From Nitratireductor aquimarinus (GTDB lineage: Bacteria; Pseudomonadota; Alphaproteobacteria; Rhizobiales; Rhizobiaceae): a DNA stretch of 64,000 bases. Below the pieces are notes generated by a model. That model ran no database searches. It saw only the letters and a list, made by a program, of their open reading frames with translations, and was not told the DNA's origin. Positions 43,649-50,819 of the stretch are shown in pieces. Location: positions 372,001-436,000 of the forward strand of contig NZ_CP177239.1 of NCBI RefSeq assembly GCF_046773475.1, given 5' to 3'. The translations under genes and the position numbers were made by a program. Position 1 is the stretch's first letter. Each line of letters starts with the position of its first letter.

Positions 43649-43762
43649 CACCCGCCGAGGGAGGAGGTTCGGCGGGTGTCGTTATAGGGTGACCGGCAAT
43701 TGGGAGGAGGAGATGCCGGTCGTTTCCTTCGAAGTTGGGAGGAGGATAACTCCGAAGGAATC
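43648..43762 (-). ncRNA. cuckoo/CcsR-type small RNA, unit 2
   Basis: Three hairpins with the same loop motif at 43737-43745, 43702-43710 and 43659-43667. The first stem (43724-43736 with 43748-43760, one mismatch) is unrelated in sequence to those of other units. The last hairpin is identical to units 3 and 4. No clear own promoter; probably co-transcribed from upstream and processed. Confidence 0.8.
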
Positions 43763-43805
43763 TCTAAAACTCTGTCTGGCGGGCTCTTACGAGGCTTACC
43801 GCCCT

Positions 43806-43925
43806 TTTTACAACCCCTGCCGAGGGAGGAGGTTCGGCAGGGGTTGTTTTGGGTGACCGACAATTGGGAGGAGGAGTTTGTCGGTCATATCCGTCAGGAT
43901 TGGGAGGAGGTAATCCTGGCGAAAC
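43806..43925 (-). ncRNA. cuckoo/CcsR-type small RNA, unit 1 (3' UTR of the DUF1127 gene)
   Basis: Begins about 20 nt after the DUF1127 stop codon, so it is likely cut from that mRNA. Hairpin loops carry the motif at 43902-43910, 43866-43874 and 43824-43832. The middle stem GACCGACAA/TTGTCGGTC differs from GACCGGCAA/TTGCCGGTC of units 3-4 by a compensated base pair. The third stem has 14 perfect pairs (43810-43823 with 43834-43847) but no U-run after it, so transcription may continue into unit 2. Confidence 0.82.
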
Positions 43926-43942
43926 TGAATTAGCTGCTGTCC

Positions 43943-44083
43943 TTAGACAGACTTGCGTGCAACGAACGGGATGTCGCCGCGGGAGATGCCCAGATCGTTC
44001 AGTTCACGGTTGGACAGGCGGCTCAGCTCGTTGACGGTCTGACGGTAACGGCGCCAGTTGCGGTAGTTGCGAATGATGTTCAT
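43943..44083 (-). CDS. DUF1127 small arginine-rich protein
   Basis: A 46-residue protein (MNIIRNYRNWRRYRQTVNEL to FVARKSV) consisting only of a DUF1127 domain: an Arg-rich first helix and the LSNRELNDLGISRGDI second half. Short DUF1127 proteins affect RNA turnover and phosphate/carbon metabolism in Alphaproteobacteria; in Rhodobacter the protein CcaF1 is encoded directly upstream of the CcsR small RNAs, exactly the order here. The ATG at 44083 fits the 46-47-residue family; a reading frame extending to 44182 adds sequence unlike it. Four small-RNA units follow on the same strand. Confidence 0.9.
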   Translation of the reverse strand: MNIIRNYRNWRRYRQTVNELSRLSNRELNDLGISRGDIPFVARKSV

Positions 44084-44132
44084 CTTGCTGCTCGCTTCGT
44101 TCGAATATTCTGTGTTCGTCTTGTGAGCAGGA

Positions 44133-44161
44133 GATAGTCCCAAGCCGCCCGGCTTTGAAGT
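44133..44161 (-). promoter_or_regulatory. possible heat-shock-type promoter of the DUF1127-sRNA transcript
   Basis: On the minus strand CTTCAA (44161-44156) and CTATCT (44138-44133) are separated by 17 bp. This resembles alphaproteobacterial RpoH promoters (CTTGAA with a CTATNT-type -10) with one important mismatch. Transcription would begin about 43 nt before the ATG at 44083. Tentative. Confidence 0.3.
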
Positions 44162-44166
44162 GACAA

Positions 44167-44205
44167 TGTTGCATGACAGCAATGCGATTTGTGCAATGCA
44201 ACATG
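44167..44205. promoter_or_regulatory. 9-bp inverted repeat upstream of the DUF1127 promoter
   Basis: ATGTTGCAT at 44167-44175 is exactly inverted as ATGCAACAT at 44197-44205, with a 21-bp spacer that itself contains GCAATGCG. It lies immediately upstream of the proposed -35, the usual place for an activator. The regulator is unknown. Confidence 0.4.
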
Positions 44206-44347
44206 GCCTTTTTGCGGCTGCTGCATGGCTCGGGTTTGGCGCGGTTCTAATCGGTTTATAAAAAGCACGGTGGGAGCGGGGGATGCAGCCGGTATGCGCA
44301 AGGGGGCCGAAGCGATCAAAAAAGCCCTGAATCTTGCCAATTTTGCT

Positions 44348-44375
44348 TTGATAGACTAGGTGCAGGTGATATAGA
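44348..44375 (+). promoter_or_regulatory. promoter of tRNA-Leu
   Basis: TTGATA at 44348-44353 and TATAGA at 44370-44375 with a 16-bp spacer, 45 bp before the tRNA 5' end. Confidence 0.5.
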
Positions 44376-44419
44376 ACCCGCGCTTTCGGAAGCTTAAGGC
44401 GTTCCTTGGGTCTTTCGAA

Positions 44420-44504
44420 GCGGGTGTGGTGGAATTGGTAGACACGCAGGATTTAGGTTCCTGTGGCGCAAGCCGTGGGGGTTCAAGTCCCTCCACCCGC
44501 ACCA
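44420..44504 (+). tRNA. tRNA-Leu (anticodon UAG)
   Basis: An 85-nt class II tRNA with encoded CCA. The acceptor stem GCGGGTG pairs with CACCCGC; the anticodon stem CAGGA/TCCTG closes the loop TTTAGGT, giving anticodon UAG for CUN leucine codons. A long variable arm (GGCGCAAGCCG) and the T-loop GTTCAAGTC confirm tRNA-Leu. Confidence 0.97.
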
Positions 44505-44592
44505 GAAGGGCCATTCCCGGTAAGTATCCCCGACAGGAAGAGCGGTGGGCGCCGTGAACGCGGCGGCAAAAGCGAATACAAAGGTATGATGG

Positions 44593-46029
44593 ATGCAGGT
44601 AACCGAAACTCTCAATTCAGGGCTCAAGCGCGAACTTAAGGTCGTTGTTCCTGCCAAGGACATGGAGGCGCGCCTCGCTGAGCGTCTCAACGACGCAAAG
44701 GACAAGGTGAACCTCAAGGGTTTCCGCCCCGGTAAAGTGCCCGCGCAGCACCTGCGCCGCGTCTACGGCAAGTCTTTCATGGCTGAAGTCGTGAACGAGA
44801 TCCTCGCAGGCACGCAGAGCATCCTGACCGAGCGCGGTGAGAAGCCGGCCATTCAGCCGGAAATCTCGATGACCGAGGACGAGAAGGAAGCCGACAAGGT
44901 TCTCTCCGGCGATGCCGACTTCGAATTCTCCATGTCCTATGAAGTCATTCCGCCGATCGAGCTGAAGGATTTCTCCGACATCAAGATCACGCGTCAGGTC
45001 TATGACGTGACGGATGAGGAAGTCGAAGAGCAGGTCAAGCGCGTTGCCGACTCCGCCCGCACCTACGAGGTGAAGAAGGGCAAGGCGGCTGACGGCGACA
45101 AGGTCAAGATCGACTATCTCGGCAAGATCGACGGCGAAGCCTTTGATGGCGGCGCTGCCGAGGATTCCGAGGTCGTGATCGGCATGAACCAGTTCATCGC
45201 CGGTTTCGAAGAGCAGCTCGTGGGCCTGAAGGCCGGCGACGAGAGCACGATCAAGGTCACGTTCCCGGAAGAGTATGCGGCAGCGCATCTCGCCGGCAAG
45301 GAAGCCGAGTTCGACATCAAGGTCAAAGAAGTCTCCAAGCCCAACGAGATGGAGATCAACGACGAGACCGCACAGCAGCTCGGCCTTGAATCGGCTGACA
45401 AGCTGCGCGAGATCGTTCGTGGCCAGCTCGAGAACCAGTTCGGCCAGGTGACCCGCCAGAAGGCGAAGCGTCAGATCCTCGACGCGCTGGATGAGGCTTA
45501 CAAGTTCGAAGCGCCGTCCAAGCTCGTGGAAGCCGAGTTCGAGAACATCTGGAACCAGGTGACCCGCGATCTCGAGGCTGCCGGCCGCTCCTTCGAAGAC
45601 GAAGAGACGACCGAGGAAGAGGCTCGCGAAGAGTATCAGCGTCTTGCTGAGCGCCGCGTACGTCTGGGCCTGGTTCTCTCCGAGATCGGTGAGAAGGCAG
45701 AGGTCAAGGTTGGCGACGAAGAGATGCAGCGCGCGCTCATCGAATCGATCCGCCGCTACCCGCCGCACCAGCAGCAGGAAATCTACGAGTTCTATCGTCA
45801 GAACCCGCAGGCCATGGCCAACATCCGTGCGCCGCTCTTCGAGGAGAAGGTCATCGACCATCTGCTCGCTGAAATCGCGGTCACCGACGAGAAGGTCTCC
45901 CGCGACGAGCTGATGGCTGACGACGAGGACGAGACCGAGGCGAAGCCGGCGAAGAAGGAGAAGGCTGCTCCGAAGAAGAAAGCCGCTCCGAAGAAGGCTG
46001 CTGCCAAGAAGAAGGAAGAGGGCGAATAA
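44593..46029 (+). CDS. tig: trigger factor
   Basis: A 478-residue ribosome-bound chaperone and prolyl isomerase. The ribosome-docking loop GFRPGKVPAQHLRRVYG is near residue 43, the FKBP domain spans about 160-250 (DGDKVKIDYLGKIDGEAFDGG), and the helical chaperone arms follow. The end is an unusual Lys/Ala tail (AKKEKAAPKKKAAPKKAAAK), a common alphaproteobacterial extension. ATG 44593 has AAGG upstream. It is about 90 bp downstream of tRNA-Leu and ends at a strong terminator. Confidence 0.96.
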   Translation: MQVTETLNSGLKRELKVVVPAKDMEARLAERLNDAKDKVNLKGFRPGKVPAQHLRRVYGKSFMAEVVNEILAGTQSILTERGEKPAIQPEISMTEDEKEADKVLSGDADFEFSMSYEVIPPIELKDFSDIKITRQVYDVTDEEVEEQVKRVADSARTYEVKKGKAADGDKVKIDYLGKIDGEAFDGGAAEDSEVVIGMNQFIAGFEEQLVGLKAGDESTIKVTFPEEYAAAHLAGKEAEFDIKVKEVSKPNEMEINDETAQQLGLESADKLREIVRGQLENQFGQVTRQKAKRQILDALDEAYKFEAPSKLVEAEFENIWNQVTRDLEAAGRSFEDEETTEEEAREEYQRLAERRVRLGLVLSEIGEKAEVKVGDEEMQRALIESIRRYPPHQQQEIYEFYRQNPQAMANIRAPLFEEKVIDHLLAEIAVTDEKVSRDELMADDEDETEAKPAKKEKAAPKKKAAPKKAAAKKKEEGE

Positions 46030-46053
46030 GCCTCTCCTTTTTGAAAGTTCGAG

Positions 46054-46083
46054 AAAGGCCGTCCTTTGGGGCGGCCTTTTTCT
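46054..46083 (+). terminator. Rho-independent terminator of tig
   Basis: An 11-bp stem (AAAGGCCGTCC at 46054-46064 with its complement ending at 46079, one G-U) with a short loop is followed by TTTTTC-type sequence, 25 bp after the stop. Confidence 0.85.
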
Positions 46084-46213
46084 TTATGCGCTGTCTGGCT
46101 TGTGGGCCGGTGCGACGGTGTGGACATTGCCGCTCTTAAACGGGCATGCGAAGAACCTGCCTGATTTCCGAATATGACACTTGCGGTATTCGGACGAGCC
46201 CGGAGAGACTGTG

Positions 46214-47026
46214 ATGTTCGAGCCGTATCTGCGCCTTTGGAAGCTCGCCATTGATGGTGAGCCGATCGTTACCCCGGCAGCGAACCTTCTGCCGGTGCTT
46301 CGAGGGGACGAGCCGGCAATGCTCAAACTGTTCTCCAGCGCGGATCAGAAGCGCGGGGCGAGCCTTATGACATGGTGGAGCGGGGACGGGGCGGCAGAGG
46401 TTCTGGCGTGCACTGAAGGCGCTCTGCTTCTTGAGCGCGCCACCGGCGCTCGCTCTCTGGCGGACATGGCGCGTGGCAAAGATGATGATGAGGCCTGCCG
46501 TATTCTCTGCGCCACCGCCAACCGCCTGCATCGCAGCAGGCCCGGCCCCATGCCTGAACTCGTTCCTTTAAAGCGCTGGTTCCGGTGCCTCGAACCGGCG
46601 GCGGCCAGGCATGGCGGTATCCTGATTCACTCGCTTGAGACAGCGCAAAAGCTTCTTGCCGAGCCAAAAGAGCAGGTCGTCCTTCACGGCGACTTGCACC
46701 ACGGCAATGTGCTTGATTTCGGCAAGCGGGGCTGGCTGGCCATCGATCCGCATGGCCTGACGGGTGATCGCGGCTTCGACTTTGCGAACATTTTCACCAA
46801 CCCCGATTTGAGCGATTCCAGCCGACCGGTCGCAACGCAGCCCGGCCGCTTTCAGCGACGCCTGGCGGTCGTTTCCGAGGCGGCGAAGGTGGAGTGCCGC
46901 ACCCTGCTTCAGTGGATTCTCGCATGGACCGGCTTGTCGGCGGCGTGGTTTCTCGAGGATGAGAACCCATTGGCGGAAGTGGATCTGAAGATTGCCGCTC
47001 TGGCGGCTGCGGAGCTTTCGCGGTGA
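46214..47026 (+). CDS. aminoglycoside/hydroxyurea-type antibiotic phosphotransferase (APH(6)-like)
   Basis: A 270-residue kinase-fold protein. The Brenner catalytic motif is VVLHGDLHHGNVLDFG near residue 156, followed by the metal-binding LAIDPHGLTGDRGFDFAN. These forms are typical of the streptomycin 6-kinase/hydroxyurea phosphotransferase group. Chromosomal members in soil Alphaproteobacteria are often intrinsic and may act on metabolites; resistance cannot be deduced from sequence. ATG 46214 has GGAGAG six bases upstream. The gene stands alone, 77 bp before a GNAT gene. Confidence 0.8.
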   Translation: MFEPYLRLWKLAIDGEPIVTPAANLLPVLRGDEPAMLKLFSSADQKRGASLMTWWSGDGAAEVLACTEGALLLERATGARSLADMARGKDDDEACRILCATANRLHRSRPGPMPELVPLKRWFRCLEPAAARHGGILIHSLETAQKLLAEPKEQVVLHGDLHHGNVLDFGKRGWLAIDPHGLTGDRGFDFANIFTNPDLSDSSRPVATQPGRFQRRLAVVSEAAKVECRTLLQWILAWTGLSAAWFLEDENPLAEVDLKIAALAAAELSR

Positions 47027-47102
47027 GACGTCGCTTGCGGCATGTTGAGGCGAATTTTCTCCCTGTGAGAGGGGAGCGGAGGCTCGTGCTTGTGAGAAGG
47101 CC

Positions 47103-47600
47103 ATGCAGATGAATATCAGACGGCTTGGAGCCGAAGACGCGCGCGCGTTCAGAGAACTGAGGCTAGAGGGGCTAAAGATGCATCCCGAGGCGTTCGGCGC
47201 TTCGTTTGATGATGAGCTTGCCCAGCCGCTCGAACGGGCAGCCGCACGTTTGGCGGAGAATGTCGTTTTGGGTGGATTTGACGCTGCTGGAGCCTTGCAG
47301 GGGATCATCGGCCTCCGCAGGGAAAAGGCGGCCAAGATCAGACACAGGGCCGGCATCTGGGGGATGTATGTGGCTCCTTCTGGTCGCGGCACCGGTCTGG
47401 CGAAAAACCTGCTGCAGGCAGCCATCAACGAAGCCATGGTTGATTGCCAGTCAGTCCTGCTTTCCGTGACCGCTTCAAACGAAGCGGCAAAAAGGCTGTA
47501 TCAGCGCGCGGGTTTCAGGGAATGGGCGGTTGATCGGAAGGCGCTCTGCGTTGAGGGGGCATTTGTTGACGAAGTGCTGATGCGTCTCGACTTTGCCTGA
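47103..47600 (+). CDS. GNAT family N-acetyltransferase
   Basis: A 165-residue single GNAT domain. It opens with the usual beta-strand NIRRLGAEDARAFRELRLEGL; the acetyl-CoA pyrophosphate loop (motif A) is GMYVAPSGRGTGLAKNLLQAAI near residue 92, and motif B is SVTASNEAAKRLYQRAGFREWAVDRKAL. The acceptor substrate is unknown. It may be co-transcribed with the kinase gene upstream. ATG 47103 or the ATG six bases later could serve. Confidence 0.85.
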   Translation: MQMNIRRLGAEDARAFRELRLEGLKMHPEAFGASFDDELAQPLERAAARLAENVVLGGFDAAGALQGIIGLRREKAAKIRHRAGIWGMYVAPSGRGTGLAKNLLQAAINEAMVDCQSVLLSVTASNEAAKRLYQRAGFREWAVDRKALCVEGAFVDEVLMRLDFA

Positions 47601-47732
47601 CAGCTGAGCCGACAGAGCCGCCCCGTCGCCGAGCGCGACTGCTTCCATCGCTCAAATCAGGGCGCATGCCGCGTTTTCAAGAGAAAGCCCCCGCGCATGG
47701 CGCGAGGGCTTGAGACCGTCGTCGGGCTTTGA

Positions 47733-50700
47733 TCAGGCAGCGCGGACCCGGATCGGCAGGCCCTGGCGCACGGATGCGCCTGATACGGGCTCCAGCCAGG
47801 TGCCCAGCGTCTGCCGTGTCGGGTCGGCAAAGCCCAGATCGTTGATGTTGACGCCGGCCGCAATCCACGGATTGCCGGCCATGGTCCTGTCGTCGATCAG
47901 ATGATCGCGCGCGCCCAGCTCCGTATGGCCGAAACTGTGCTCGATGCCGATCGTGCCGGGCATCACGCCATTGGTGACGATCGCCAGTCCGCGAATGGCG
48001 CCACCGGGGCTTTCCACCACGATCTCGTCACCATGGGCGACGCCGAGCGCCGCCGCATCCTCGCTGTTCACGAGCATGGGGTTGTAGGGCTTGATCATGC
48101 GCAGCCGCTCAAGCCCGATGGCATAGCTGTTCATCACGTTCGACTTGTAGGAGAAGGCGAGCATCGGCCATTCCTCCTCGGTGAAGTGATCGCGCATGGG
48201 GGAACCATCGGCCATGACCGGAGGCTGCAGCTTTGCCGTGCCGAACAGGCGCTTGCCGGTCATGCTGTCGACGCAGGTGCCCACATCCTCGTTCCAGACG
48301 CAGAGCTGGCGCTTCCACAGATTGCCGAGCGTATCCCCCTTGCGCGCGTCGGCGAAAGTCTGGAACCGGCCGCCACGCGAATAAAGATGCGCCACGGGGC
48401 CGCGCTCTTCTGCCGGCAGGGTGGCCTCGATGGCCGGCAGAAGGCGTTCTAGGCCCGAGAAGCGGATGTCTTCTTCGCTGGCGTCGGGAAGCGTCTCGCC
48501 GGTGAAGGCGATGTTGGCCGCCGCACGCAGGTAGAAGTCTTCCGCCCGGTTGAGCGGATGCTTGCCGCCATTGGCGTCGGTGATGGCTGCATCGCCAAAG
48601 CCCTTGAGGCCGAGACGCTTGGACAGTGCGATGAAGAAACTGTCCATGCTCACGGGCTCGCCGTCCTGCGTCTTCGCCTGACGTGGCTCGACGATGGGCC
48701 AGCAGGCCGTGGTCATCTTGGTCAAATTGCCCGACCAAGCGCCCGTGAAGCCCCAGACTTCATACATGACCGAATCCGGCACGATGTAGTCGGCATAGGT
48801 GTTGGTCTCGTTGATGAAACCATCCACGGCCACATAGAGCGGCAGCACTTTGGGATCGGCAAGCTTGTCGCGCAGCACGGCCTTGAGACCGGCCTGGCCG
48901 TACATCGGATTACACATGACGCCGATCATCGCCTTGATCGGGTAGGGATATCCTTCCACGGCTGCGGTGATGTGGTCGGTCAGGACCGGCGGCGCCAGCC
49001 GACGCCAGGGCGCACGGGCCGGGTAGGGGTTCTTGCCCTCGGCCTTGAGACGCTTGAACTCGCTCGTCTTCTCATAGGGGAAGCGCGAGCGCGACAGGAA
49101 CACGCCCTTTGGCTTGCGCGCGCCTTCGAAGCCCGCGAGGTCATAGCGGGGGCCTCCGGCAGTGCCGTTGAAATTGCCGCCGCCATGGGCGTTGCCGCCG
49201 GTGTGGTTGATGTTGCCGAGAAGCACGTTGAGCAATTGCAGCGAGAAGGCTGCATAGAAACCGGCACCCGACATCATGCCGCCATGGCAGTCGACCACGG
49301 CGGTGCGGCCATGCTCGGCCAGCTTGTCGGCCATCTCCTGCATGCGCGCGACGGGGATGCCGCAGGTCTCGGACATTTCGTCCAGCGTGTGCGCTTCTGC
49401 CTCGTCACGAAGCAGACGCAGGCCGGTGCGCACCTCAATGGTGTTGCCATCCGCCAGCGTGACGGTCTCAGCGGCAAAGAGCGCTGCCTGATCGACGGCG
49501 TTGGCCGGCACGATCTGGCCATTGGCATCCACGACCATGGGCGCATCGTCCTCGCTACCGGCTTCCTTGAGGCCGAGATCGGACTCGCGCAGGAAAGCGC
49601 CGGCGCGCGGATGGTTCTCGTCGATGATAACCAGATGCGTCGCATTGCTGTTGGAAGGCTCACCGGCGGCTCTGGCGGCATCCGGGTTGGGGATCGCCAG
49701 ATAGTCGGCCGCATAGCCTTCATTGTCGAACAGGAGCTTGATGAGCGCCATGCCGAGCGCGGCATCGGTGCCCGGCTTGACCGGCACCCAGTTGGCGCGT
49801 TTGCCGGCGGCGCGCGCGACCGAGGCGTTCAGCGCCGGATCCACGACCATGTATTCGAGCGAACCGTCGACACGCGCCTTGGACAGAAGCCGTCCCTGCC
49901 GCTTGAACGGGTTGCCTGCCTGCGATGGCGCGGTGCCGACGAACAGGCCGAACGTGGCCTTTTCATAGTCGGGTTTCACATGGGCGTTCTTGGCGAGATC
50001 GTTCATCATTGCGCCCGCACCCATGCGGAAGGCGAGGCCGCAATAGGAGCCGTGATGGCCATAATTGCGGGTGCCGAACGCCTTGTCGGAGAAACGGCGC
50101 AGAAGGGCTGAACGTCCATAGTCGGTGGCTTCCATGACCAGAAGCTGGTTGGTCATGGGGCCGTATTCGGGGTTTTCCGGGTCGAGCGGCGTCTCATAGT
50201 CGTTGATCGCGGCAAGTCCGTCCACCTGGCCTTCGCCGAACAGATCGCCGCCCTCGACGATTTCCTCGATGAGCTGCTCGAAGCTGATCGTCTCCCACTT
50301 TCCTTCGCCGCGCTTGCCGCTGCGCTTCAGACACGCGGTGACGCGCTGCGGGCTGGTCATCTGTGCGATCATGGCATTGCCGCGCGCGCAGGTGGTGGAG
50401 CGGTTGGCCCAGCCCTGATCGGCATAGGCGGTGGTGCGCAGGAGCGCATCCTTGACCGGCATGGTCTCGTCGGTGTGCACCTCCGAGGACAGCGGGTTGA
50501 ACGGGTTGCCGATCGAGCGCAGCACCTCCTCGGTGTTGTTGTCGATGCGCACCCGCACGCCGCATTTGGTGGTGCAGCCATAGCAGACGGTGAAGGCGAC
50601 GCGCTGGTCGGGATTGAGCTCCATCGCGCCGGTTTCAAGATCGACCCTGTATTCGGGATCGAGCGCATTGCCGTAGACGGGGTGGCGGGGTTTTTCGCCC

Positions 50701-50819
50701 GAGCTGCCGGTCAGGCCCTTGGCCATTCGGGTCAGCGGCTCGGAATAGCCGGCGACGAAAGTGGCTGCGCCGGCGGCGGCAACGCCACCCTTGAGCAGGT
50801 TGCGGCGGTTCTTATCCAT
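47733..50819 (-). CDS. tetrathionate reductase-like molybdopterin oxidoreductase subunit A
   Basis: A 1028-residue molybdo-bis-MGD protein of the DMSO reductase superfamily. It has a Tat leader (KNRRNLLKGGVAAAGAATF), a [4Fe-4S] site Cys79-x2-Cys82-x3-Cys86 and Cys144, and a probable Mo-ligand Cys260 in HHGSYCGLAFRMG. Its length and association with the two genes upstream (order B-C-A) match TtrABC of Salmonella, the respiratory tetrathionate reductase. Related enzymes use other sulfur or arsenic compounds, so the substrate is open. Start ATG 50819 overlaps the end of the NrfD-like gene by 8 nt. No TtrRS sensor pair is adjacent. Confidence 0.8.
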   Translation of the reverse strand: MDKNRRNLLKGGVAAAGAATFVAGYSEPLTRMAKGLTGSSGEKPRHPVYGNALDPEYRVDLETGAMELNPDQRVAFTVCYGCTTKCGVRVRIDNNTEEVLRSIGNPFNPLSSEVHTDETMPVKDALLRTTAYADQGWANRSTTCARGNAMIAQMTSPQRVTACLKRSGKRGEGKWETISFEQLIEEIVEGGDLFGEGQVDGLAAINDYETPLDPENPEYGPMTNQLLVMEATDYGRSALLRRFSDKAFGTRNYGHHGSYCGLAFRMGAGAMMNDLAKNAHVKPDYEKATFGLFVGTAPSQAGNPFKRQGRLLSKARVDGSLEYMVVDPALNASVARAAGKRANWVPVKPGTDAALGMALIKLLFDNEGYAADYLAIPNPDAARAAGEPSNSNATHLVIIDENHPRAGAFLRESDLGLKEAGSEDDAPMVVDANGQIVPANAVDQAALFAAETVTLADGNTIEVRTGLRLLRDEAEAHTLDEMSETCGIPVARMQEMADKLAEHGRTAVVDCHGGMMSGAGFYAAFSLQLLNVLLGNINHTGGNAHGGGNFNGTAGGPRYDLAGFEGARKPKGVFLSRSRFPYEKTSEFKRLKAEGKNPYPARAPWRRLAPPVLTDHITAAVEGYPYPIKAMIGVMCNPMYGQAGLKAVLRDKLADPKVLPLYVAVDGFINETNTYADYIVPDSVMYEVWGFTGAWSGNLTKMTTACWPIVEPRQAKTQDGEPVSMDSFFIALSKRLGLKGFGDAAITDANGGKHPLNRAEDFYLRAAANIAFTGETLPDASEEDIRFSGLERLLPAIEATLPAEERGPVAHLYSRGGRFQTFADARKGDTLGNLWKRQLCVWNEDVGTCVDSMTGKRLFGTAKLQPPVMADGSPMRDHFTEEEWPMLAFSYKSNVMNSYAIGLERLRMIKPYNPMLVNSEDAAALGVAHGDEIVVESPGGAIRGLAIVTNGVMPGTIGIEHSFGHTELGARDHLIDDRTMAGNPWIAAGVNINDLGFADPTRQTLGTWLEPVSGASVRQGLPIRVRAA

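Larger units (their letters stand above)
43310..43649. repeat. 170-bp tandem duplication (two copies)
   Basis: Positions 43310-43479 and 43480-43649 are the same except T43463 versus C43633. The first 51 bp of the repeat recur a third time at 43650-43700 before diverging. The duplication carries complete small-RNA units with their promoter-like segment. Confidence 0.95.
44084..44419. other. 336-bp non-coding region between the DUF1127 gene and tRNA-Leu
   Basis: No gene seen. It holds leftward regulatory sequence for the DUF1127-sRNA transcript (possible RpoH-like promoter 44133-44161 and inverted repeat 44167-44205) and the rightward tRNA-Leu promoter (44348-44375). Confidence 0.6.

Noticed and set aside
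43260..43863. Three minus-strand reading frames of 73-100 codons within the sRNA array, sharing near-identical peptides
   Set aside because: They arise from the 170-bp repeat and read straight through hairpin stems. There are no ribosome sites, and the compensatory changes preserve RNA pairing rather than amino acids.
43300..43920. A CRISPR-like array, because a short motif recurs twelve times
   Set aside because: Spacing alternates irregularly (about 35-90 bp), flanks form specific hairpins, and two units are near-identical including the supposed spacers. No cas genes are present.
46214..47600. Acquired antibiotic-resistance cassette (kinase plus acetyltransferase)
   Set aside because: Base composition matches neighbours and no mobile element or attC-like site is seen; intrinsic genes are more likely.
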